DNA of 64,000 bases from Anaplasma phagocytophilum str. Webster. GTDB lineage: Bacteria; Pseudomonadota; Alphaproteobacteria; Rickettsiales; Anaplasmataceae. The position numbers were made by a program, and so were the translations under genes. This document shows positions 57,753 to 64,000 of this stretch, piece after piece. The notes beneath the pieces were generated by a model, which searched no databases, was not told the origin of the DNA, and saw only the letters and a list, made by a program, of their open reading frames with translations. Positions within the stretch are counted from its first letter, which is position 1, and each line of letters opens with the position of its first letter. The stretch is from positions 806,001 through 870,000 of the forward strand of contig NZ_LANS01000001.1 of assembly GCF_000964685.1 (NCBI RefSeq), read 5' to 3'.

Positions 57753-58640
57753 TTATACAAGCCCTTGAGATTGCATTACCTCAAGTACAGTTTTCCCTAT
57801 CACCGCAGGCGTAGCAGCTACCACAACCCCAGCACGTTCCATAAACTCAATCTTACCTTTCGCAGTACCAGAGTTTCCTGAAGTTATAGCACCAGCATGC
57901 CCCATCCTACGCCCTGCAGGAGCAGTCTGCCCAGCGACAAACCCGATCATCGGCTTCTTCTTCTCAAGAGATTGCATGTACTCTACAGCCTCTTCTTCCT
58001 CAGAACCACCTATCTCACCTATCATCACTATGCAATGCGTATCGTCGTCATTCATGAACAACTCCACACATTCAGCAAAGGTAAGACCATGAACCGGATC
58101 ACCACCAATACCAATACAAGTCGACTGCCCTAATCCAACAGCTGTAGTTTGCGCAACGGCTTCGTAGGTCAACGTTCCAGATCGCGATACAACACCTACA
58201 TTTCCCTTTGTATGAATATATCCAGGCATAATGCCAATCTTACACTCTTCAGGAGTGATTATACCAGGGCAATTCGGCCCTATAAGCCTGCTCCTAGATC
58301 CTCGTAGAGCACGTTTTACACGCACCATATCCAAAACTGGAATACCCTCAGTAATACATACTATCAGCTCTATTTCCGCTTCTAGAGCCTCTAAAATTGC
58401 ATCAGCAGCAAAAGCAGCAGGCACATATATAACAGAAGCATTAGCCCCCGTCGCCTCCTTAGCCTGAGCCACAGTATCAAAAACCGGTAGACCAAGATGT
58501 TCAGTTCCACCCTTACCAGGCGTCACACCCCCTACCATGTTAGTCCCATACGCTATAGCTTGCTCAGAGTGAAAGGTTCCCTGCGATCCCGTAAAACCCT
58601 GACATATAACCTTTGTATTTTTATCTACCAGAACCGACAT
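57753..58640 (-). CDS. sucD: Succinyl-CoA ligase subunit alpha
   Basis: It catalyses succinyl-CoA to succinate with substrate-level phosphorylation in the TCA cycle. The 295-residue product has the CoA-binding Rossmann part ([29 protein letters not shown]) and the phospho-His loop [38 protein letters not shown] is also diagnostic. It starts 8 bases after the sucC stop, forming a two-gene operon. It ends about 300 bases from the edge of repeat copy B. Confidence 0.98.
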   Translation of the reverse strand: MSVLVDKNTKVICQGFTGSQGTFHSEQAIAYGTNMVGGVTPGKGGTEHLGLPVFDTVAQAKEATGANASVIYVPAAFAADAILEALEAEIELIVCITEGIPVLDMVRVKRALRGSRSRLIGPNCPGIITPEECKIGIMPGYIHTKGNVGVVSRSGTLTYEAVAQTTAVGLGQSTCIGIGGDPVHGLTFAECVELFMNDDDTHCIVMIGEIGGSEEEEAVEYMQSLEKKKPMIGFVAGQTAPAGRRMGHAGAITSGNSGTAKGKIEFMERAGVVVAATPAVIGKTVLEVMQSQGLV

Positions 58641-58648
58641 ACAAGCCG

Positions 58649-59815
58649 CTACCCCCTTTTCCCGACCAAATCTACAACAAAACGAGCTGCCTCATCCAAG
58701 TTTTCAGCTGTCACTATGCTAAGACCAGACGCATCCAGCATCTCCTTTCCAATTTTGTAATTTGTACCAGATAACCGCACAACCATCGGCACACTCACTC
58801 CAATTTCCTTAGCAGACTCGATTATACCAGCAGCTATAACATCACAGCGCATGATCCCGCCAAATATATTCACCAGTATACCATCGACCCCACTACGCAA
58901 GATAATCTTAAACGCCTCCCGTACCGTGTCCTTACTAGCACCTCCACCGACATCTAGGAAGTTTGCCGGCTCGCCACCATAATATTTCACTATATCCATA
59001 GTCGCCATGGCCAACCCAGCCCCATTTACCATGCAGCCAATGTTACCATCCAACTTTATATAACTTAACCCATACTTTGCAGCCTCTAACTCCTCCTCAC
59101 TATACTCATGAGGATCAGTCAATTTTACGATCTCAGGTCGCCTAAACAAACCATTGTCATCGAACGTCATTTTTGCATCAAGAGCAATAAACTCGCCACA
59201 AGTTGTCTCTACAAGAGGATTTATCTCTACTTGACTCGCGTCAGTTTCCATAAGCGCACGACATACTTTTCGCGCCATCGCCGTAATCTGAACAACCTGC
59301 TCTTTCTTCAAACCAAGTCCGTAGCAGAGCTTCCGACCATGAAAATCGAGAAAACCATATACAGGATCAACATTAACAACAACCACCATTTCAGGCCGAC
59401 TATGAGCAACTTCCTCTATATCCATCCCACCTTCACTGGAAAAGATAACACTAACCATCCCCGCTTTGCGATCAACAACCGCACCTAGGTAATACTCTTT
59501 CTTTATCGATACGCCTTCTTCTAAATATACAGCATGTACTTTTTGACCCGCAGCCGAAGTTTGATGCGTTACCAAGACAGATCCCAGCATACTCTTAACC
59601 AGATCCGCCACCTCTTCACGCGCCTTTCCTATTTTTACTCCACCCGCTTTACCCCTACCACCAGCATGAATCTGAGCTTTCACAGCGACTATGCCCGCAG
59701 CCAAGCTTCCCAGCGCGCTATCTACCTCTTCGACAGACCTAACAACAACACCCTTAGGAACCCGGACATCAAAGCCACTCAGTATACCCTTGGCCTGAAA
59801 TTCATGAACATTCAC
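58649..59815 (-). CDS. sucC: Succinyl-CoA ligase subunit beta
   Basis: The beta subunit binds nucleotide through an ATP-grasp fold. The GTG at 59815 is preferred because [11 protein letters not shown] is the family's N-terminus, giving 388 residues; an upstream ATG adds seven. Motifs: [64 protein letters not shown] and [13 protein letters not shown]. It is the first gene of sucC-sucD. Confidence 0.97.
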   Translation of the reverse strand: MNVHEFQAKGILSGFDVRVPKGVVVRSVEEVDSALGSLAAGIVAVKAQIHAGGRGKAGGVKIGKAREEVADLVKSMLGSVLVTHQTSAAGQKVHAVYLEEGVSIKKEYYLGAVVDRKAGMVSVIFSSEGGMDIEEVAHSRPEMVVVVNVDPVYGFLDFHGRKLCYGLGLKKEQVVQITAMARKVCRALMETDASQVEINPLVETTCGEFIALDAKMTFDDNGLFRRPEIVKLTDPHEYSEEELEAAKYGLSYIKLDGNIGCMVNGAGLAMATMDIVKYYGGEPANFLDVGGGASKDTVREAFKIILRSGVDGILVNIFGGIMRCDVIAAGIIESAKEIGVSVPMVVRLSGTNYKIGKEMLDASGLSIVTAENLDEAARFVVDLVGKRG

Positions 59816-59907
59816 AGCTATTGCCCCACAAAACACAAAAACTCAGAGTGCCAGCTCACACTCAATAAACACACCAACAAAAAAGCAAAAATAAACGGAT
59901 GCCAGCC

Positions 59908-60189
59908 TTAATCAGCGCTTGACCCTTCACCAGTAATCAGTGATCTCTGAATCTTAAAATGCCTAGCACTAATCTTGAACCTGCCACCCTGTGGCTCTGA
60001 TGGCGCTCCATGCAATTTCTTACGACGCCTCTCACAATCATCACGTTTTCTTACACGCTTCTCCGAAGGTTTTTCATGATGCACAATCTTCATCTGTCTA
60101 GGCTTACCTTCACGCTGGAGCTTCTTTTTTAAAGTTCGAATGCCCTGCTCGATGTCACCATGATATACAACAACTTCAACCAAACCCAA
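59908..60189 (-). CDS. rpsU: 30S ribosomal protein S21
   Basis: S21 acts in translation initiation near the anti-Shine-Dalgarno region. The N-terminal 60 residues match the alphaproteobacterial form: VVYHGDIEQGIRTLKKKLQREG, MKIVHHEKPSEKRVRK and a basic run. At 93 residues it is longer than the usual 65-75, with a C-terminal extension (FKISARHFKIQRSLITGEGS) of unknown role. Confidence 0.9.
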   Translation of the reverse strand: MGLVEVVVYHGDIEQGIRTLKKKLQREGKPRQMKIVHHEKPSEKRVRKRDDCERRRKKLHGAPSEPQGGRFKISARHFKIQRSLITGEGSSAD

Positions 60190-60294
60190 CCTCTAAAGAA
60201 TAAAACGCACAGTCCAGAATGATAGCACAACAAACCACGTGGTCAAACCTTTTCTCACCGATGCAGAATAAGCCATAGCTAGAGCAGAAGCGCT

Positions 60295-61320
60295 TTATTC
60301 GGCAATTAACTTCTCTACAACACTTCGAGTTTCTTGTAACTTCTCTTCTGTTAAGGGAATAAAGCCTAAATTTACTAGATAACCTCCACTGCCGATTGAT
60401 TCAGGACGTAACACCTCTTTTATGAACTCCCGAAGGCCAGCAGTGGTATTGAGATGCTCTTTCTTAACATATATGTACATAGGCCTTGATAAAACATACT
60501 TACCTGAGGCAATGGTTTCATAAGTCGGCTCAACCCCAGCAACTTTATTTCCCTGAACCTCATTCTGATTTTTTATCAAAAAGCTAAAACTCAAGATACC
60601 AAAAGCACTGCTATTCTTAGAAACTTTTTGAATAATTACATTCTCACTTGTCGCTACCTCAATGTACTTACCATCATTTCTAATCTCACTGCAGATACTT
60701 TTTCTTTCCTCAACGTCATGATATGTATCAACAAAATTCTTTGCACTGACGCAAACTGCCCTAACTACATAATCTAGAAGAATATCATAAGTTCCAGCAT
60801 TCTTATGCGGTCCATAGACCTCAATATCGTGCTCAGGCAGATCAGAGCGTATCTCTGACCATTTTCCATACTTATTCATCGGGATTTGCCCATATTCATC
60901 CGTAAGACTGTATTTACTGAGTGCACTGTATAAATCTTTCAAGCGAAGATCGATTTGAGCTTTTTGTCGCGAGCTTGCAATTACTATACCGTCATAGCCA
61001 AGCCCAATTTCTATAACGTCATGTACACCGTTGGAAGCGCATAAAGCCAGCTCAGCATCCTTTATCTTTCTTGAAGACATTGCGACATCAGGAGTTCCAG
61101 GATTTGCGCCCGCGCAAAACATATTAAACCCCATCCCACTGCCTACAGACTCTATTACAGGAGTTCTATAAGAGGAAAACCTTCCAAATTCTTCAGCTAT
61201 GGAAGAAATGAACGGAAATACAGAAGATGAACCAACAACCCTTATGTGATCAGCCCGTACTTCCAAGGAAATTAACGCACACGCTAAAAAAAATACAAAG
61301 CGAACAATCTCCATTCTCAT
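60295..61320 (-). CDS. pstS: Phosphate ABC transporter substrate-binding protein PstS
   Basis: A periplasmic phosphate-binding protein of 341 residues with a signal peptide (RFVFFLACALISLEVRA/DH). The phosphate-binding loop IRVVGSSSVFPF follows at once, then ESVGSGMGFNMFC and DVAMSSRKI, typical of PstS. The ligand domain continues with IEIGLGYDGIVIAS and YGPHKNAGTYDILLDYVV. Other Pst components are at 51-52 kb (pstC) or outside the window. It is separated from sco1 by about 45 bases on the same strand. Confidence 0.93.
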   Translation of the reverse strand: MRMEIVRFVFFLACALISLEVRADHIRVVGSSSVFPFISSIAEEFGRFSSYRTPVIESVGSGMGFNMFCAGANPGTPDVAMSSRKIKDAELALCASNGVHDVIEIGLGYDGIVIASSRQKAQIDLRLKDLYSALSKYSLTDEYGQIPMNKYGKWSEIRSDLPEHDIEVYGPHKNAGTYDILLDYVVRAVCVSAKNFVDTYHDVEERKSICSEIRNDGKYIEVATSENVIIQKVSKNSSAFGILSFSFLIKNQNEVQGNKVAGVEPTYETIASGKYVLSRPMYIYVKKEHLNTTAGLREFIKEVLRPESIGSGGYLVNLGFIPLTEEKLQETRSVVEKLIAE

Positions 61321-61364
61321 GGTTGTACCAAAGCTAACACAAGACTATAACACCATAACCCTAA

Positions 61365-61994
61365 CTAAGAATTAAGGTACTTATTAACGAAATCAAAAAG
61401 TCTACCTACTTGACTTTCGTATTCATCAAAATCAGGAGCAAAATGCCCTACATATCTTCCGTCGGCATCAACCAAGTACAAAAACGATGAGTGATTAATA
61501 TCTCCTTCACTATCAGACTCACCTACGTATACCTTATAATTATTCACTACATTGCGAATAACTTCCTCATCCCCAGTCAGCATCTGAATTCGACTATCAA
61601 AGGCTTTGTGATACTCATTTAACCTTTCAACAGTGTCATTTTTGGGATCAATAGTTATGAAAACAGCTTGAAGTTTATCAGCAGTCTCACCCAACTTGTT
61701 TAAAAGTTGCGATACCATACCAAGTTCCGCAGGACATATGTGCTTGCATGAAGAAAAGCCGAACATAAGCAACATGTGCTTCCCAGCAAAATCAGTGCTA
61801 CTAACAACCTGACCTTCTTGATTTATCAGATCAGTAAAAGAAGCCAATATCGGCGCTTGTTCAACCACAGTGTCAGTACTACTTAATTTAGCACCCATGT
61901 CACTGAATATTCCCTTTTTGTTAACATACGAATACCCCAGAAACACAGTTGCCACTAGCAGAAGAAGGTTAGAGACAGTCTTAAAAGTCTTCAT
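61365..61994 (-). CDS. sco1: Sco1/SenC copper chaperone
   Basis: Sco proteins deliver copper to the CuA site of cytochrome oxidase subunit II (coxB at 24.4 kb). The 209-residue product has an N-terminal membrane anchor (about residues 7-25), a thioredoxin-like fold, the copper ligands Cys83 and Cys87 (SSCKHICPAEL), and the third ligand His in GDINHSSFLYLVD. ITIDPKNDTVERLNEYHKAF is the family's usual core. Confidence 0.95.
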   Translation of the reverse strand: MKTFKTVSNLLLLVATVFLGYSYVNKKGIFSDMGAKLSSTDTVVEQAPILASFTDLINQEGQVVSSTDFAGKHMLLMFGFSSCKHICPAELGMVSQLLNKLGETADKLQAVFITIDPKNDTVERLNEYHKAFDSRIQMLTGDEEVIRNVVNNYKVYVGESDSEGDINHSSFLYLVDADGRYVGHFAPDFDEYESQVGRLFDFVNKYLNS

Positions 61995-61997
61995 CTA

Positions 61998-62207
61998 TCA
62001 AGCCTCATCGAATATCCAAAAATCTTTCACCCAGGTTAGTAGGCAAAGATATAGAAAGCCATCGTAGCACCTATGCTGACACAGGTCAAGCAACCCCAGC
62101 GTGAATAGCGCCCAAAAGCACAGCGAAATAGCAATTTCATCCCAAATAAAAATCCTACTACGATTGACATTCAGAAAGGTAACTCTCAGCTTCAACAACC
62201 AGATCAC
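61998..62207 (-). CDS. Possible small membrane protein upstream of sco1
   Basis: A 69-codon frame ending 3 bases before the sco1 ATG and overlapping the end of the NMO-like gene by about 50 bases. It has one or two hydrophobic stretches (ISLCFWALFTLGLLDLC, DGFLYLCLLTW). The real start may be further in. The tight spacing to sco1 hints at coupling, but the overlap and lack of a known family leave this uncertain. Confidence 0.3.
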   Translation of the reverse strand: MIWLLKLRVTFLNVNRSRIFIWDEIAISLCFWALFTLGLLDLCQHRCYDGFLYLCLLTWVKDFWIFDEA

Positions 62208-63174
62208 TGATGATTTGCTTCACACTCCGTACCTCGTTGATTAAACCTACGCTTTGCCCCGCCATTAAGGACCCATCTTCCACGTCACCATCAACAACCG
62301 CCTTACGCAGAGACCCTGCCCAAAACTTCTCAATTCGCAGCTGCCCTTCTTCCTTTGAAATCTCTCCAGAATTGTACATTTCTATTACCTCGCGTTGCAA
62401 ATCTACAAAACGCATACTCGCGGAATTGGTGATTGCCCTAACAGGTAATACGGGAAATTCTGTACTTAATTGAACAGTGGGAACTGCATCCCTAGAAGAA
62501 GATTTAATAAACGCCTCTTTGAAGTTTTTATGGGCCCTTGACTCGCTCGCACACACAAACAATGTGCCTATCTGACAACCACAGGCACCCATTTTTAAGT
62601 AACTCCCTATCATGTCTCCAGTACCTATGCCTCCCGCAATAAATACAGGAACATCACACAATTGAGGACTTTTTCTAAAAAAAGGTAGTATCTCTTGAGC
62701 TAAAACAGACGTGCTTACAGGGCCTATATGCCCTCCTGCCTCCATGCCCTCTATTATTAAGGCATCAACTCCCATTCTAACCAACCTCCGGGCTACAGAC
62801 AGTGAGGGTGCAAAGCACATACTACGCGCATTAGAATTCTTTATGGTAGAGATAACTTTACCGCTCGGTATTCCTCCAGCCAGCACAATATGTGAAACAC
62901 CAGCTTGCAAACATGTATCTATAAGACTATCCAAGTCCGGGTGCATAACTATGAGATTCACTCCGAAAGGCAAGGACGTCAGCTCAAATGTCTTCTCTAT
63001 AGCTGTTTTTAAGTCTGATGTAGACATTGCACCGCAGGCTAGGACTCCAAACCCCCCAGCATTGGAGATTGCTGAGACTAGATACGGCTCTGATACCCAG
63101 CTCATAGCCCCACCCATGATAGCAAACCTGCTACCTAGGAAATCTATCCCTCTTTTCCACAAATGAGCTAGCAT
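62158..63174 (-). CDS. Nitronate monooxygenase/FabK-family flavoprotein
   Basis: A 338-residue TIM-barrel flavoprotein. MGGAMSWVSEPYLVSAISNA and GGFGVLACGAMS form the N-terminal FMN region; GMEAGGHIG, FIAGGIGTGDMIGSYLKMGA and CGCQIGTLFVCASES are the phosphate-binding motifs shared by nitronate monooxygenases and FabK enoyl-ACP reductases. Sequence alone does not separate the two roles for me. The tail LMAGQSVGLINEVRSVKQI is also a family feature. It begins the minus-strand run NMO-sco1-pstS. Confidence 0.88.
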   Translation of the reverse strand: MLAHLWKRGIDFLGSRFAIMGGAMSWVSEPYLVSAISNAGGFGVLACGAMSTSDLKTAIEKTFELTSLPFGVNLIVMHPDLDSLIDTCLQAGVSHIVLAGGIPSGKVISTIKNSNARSMCFAPSLSVARRLVRMGVDALIIEGMEAGGHIGPVSTSVLAQEILPFFRKSPQLCDVPVFIAGGIGTGDMIGSYLKMGACGCQIGTLFVCASESRAHKNFKEAFIKSSSRDAVPTVQLSTEFPVLPVRAITNSASMRFVDLQREVIEMYNSGEISKEEGQLRIEKFWAGSLRKAVVDGDVEDGSLMAGQSVGLINEVRSVKQIISDLVVEAESYLSECQS

Positions 63175-64000
63175 GTAGAGATACCTAAAATTATTCTCTC
63201 AAAACCAACCTTTGCTCTAACATGAGGTACAAGACGTGCTTTTAAATGTACCTGGGGCAAAAAGCCACAGAACCTAAACACATGTACCACTTGTGTACTT
63301 TAAGCCACAAAGAGTACATGCCATTTAGCCTTGTCATGCATTCCACAAGTGCATACATTTGAATTTTTCCCCTCACATGCATACGTTTGTATACTCTAAC
63401 GCTTGTAAGGGCAAAAAAACACACATGAACACACAACAGATAAACTCGCAAACTTACACAAAAATAGATATACACCACACCCACCCCTGTGCAGCTATTG
63501 ACGCGGCGACCAACGCCACGTAAGCTTCAGAAAGCACGACAAAATAACACGCATAGACCACAGTTACTGATGAGTAAAATCCACATAGCCAAAACTATGC
63601 GAAAGCGCCTACGCATCATAAAACCAGCAAATTGGCCCGCATATATAACATAATGTCACACGTACCTACAACAAAAATTTGTAATACTGTTTTTATTGTG
63701 AAACTACAGGGAGTTCTGGATTTTTATTTTATGAGAAAATTCATAAACCATGCTTCAAGTCCTTCATATCGGCGCGTTAACATACGTTTTTGATAATTGA
63801 AACTACTATTACGCACAGAGTGTGAATGTAGCATTGAAAGGCAGTTTTTTATCTCAGGGTTCTGTAGTCTATAACGTATGTGTGCGCAGGAGAAAAATTC
63901 AGGTGTATGCACTTGTGGAATGCATGACAAGGCTAAATGGCATGTACTCTTTGTGGCTTAAAGTACACAAGTGGTACATGTGTTTAGGTTCTGTGGCTTT
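63175..64000. other. Right-end non-coding stretch with inverted repeat
   Basis: No recognised gene. An 80-codon minus-strand frame (63242-63484) lies mostly in the left repeat arm, and a plus-strand frame in the right arm reads the same peptide (YALVECMTRLNGMYSLWLKV) to the window edge. The frames appear to be a product of the repeat; coding is not excluded. Confidence 0.45.
63261..64000. repeat. Large inverted repeat, arms of at least 113 bp
   Basis: The left arm 63261-63373 and right arm 63888-64000 are reverse complements with only about three mismatches, all near the inner end; the first ~97 bases are perfect. The 514-base interior has no gene I recognise. The right arm is cut by the window end, so the true length is unknown. 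Confidence 0.95.

Noticed and set aside
1-64000. tRNA, rRNA and tmRNA genes
   Set aside because: I scanned intergenic regions for a T-loop with acceptor pairing and found no convincing case; TTCGAA-type matches at 26.4, 49.0 and 57.7 kb have no cloverleaf.

Overview
The window is chromosomal DNA of an Anaplasma-like obligate intracellular alphaproteobacterium, very probably Anaplasma phagocytophilum. The main evidence is ten partial copies and one 5' end of the P44/Msp2 major surface protein family. Each partial copy has a private hypervariable core between near-identical flanks. Supporting evidence is a CtrA regulator, loose gene spacing, long non-coding stretches and the housekeeping genes.

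Layout. 0-7.4 kb: a p44 5' end running off the left edge, prs-gatC, a divergent Mrp ATPase, a heavily decayed lipoyl synthase (lipA) remnant, a tandem array of about 48 copies of an 11-bp unit, and tolC. 7.4-16.1 kb: plus-strand genes rplM-rpsI, ppa, an S24-like repressor, ctrA, a short RNase D and dnaN. They are interrupted by a decay zone at 8.3-11.1 kb holding a broken repeat-bearing gene, a partial copy of two genes found intact at 44-45 kb, and a stop-interrupted reading frame. 16.4-19.1 kb: copy A of a 2,766-bp direct repeat, whose copy B lies at 54.7-57.5 kb. 19-25 kb: yajC, purD, bamD, ctaB-coxA-coxB. 25.7-34.3 kb: two p44 donor clusters around metG. 34.5-41.0 kb: hslV-hslU-ubiE, rho, lpdA. 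41.2-46.3 kb: a large Anaplasma-type membrane protein and a three-gene cluster that looks like GspL/PilM-PilN, PilO/GspM and a secreted partner. 46.4-49.3 kb: a third p44 donor cluster. 49.5-54.9 kb: a PhnP-like hydrolase, a short glutamine synthetase, pstC and alaS. 57.8-63.2 kb: sucC-sucD, rpsU, pstS, a Sco1 copper chaperone and an NMO/FabK-like flavoprotein. The right end holds one arm pair of a large inverted repeat.

How the parts fit. Energy metabolism is well represented: TCA (sucCD, lpdA), cytochrome oxidase subunits I and II, heme farnesylation (ctaB), Sco1, and ubiE for quinone. Growth control genes (ctrA, dnaN, rho, HslUV) sit among ribosomal and tRNA-synthetase genes. The p44 fragments lack start codons and usually 3' ends, as expected of donors for gene conversion into an expression site outside this window. 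The most unusual structures are the two-copy 2.77-kb repeat, which joins intact alaS in one copy and intact yajC in the other; the perfect 11-bp array; the lipA remnant; a recurrent 244-bp insert in p44 donors flanked by a 7-bp duplication; and the GspL/PilMNO-like cluster with its shadow copy.
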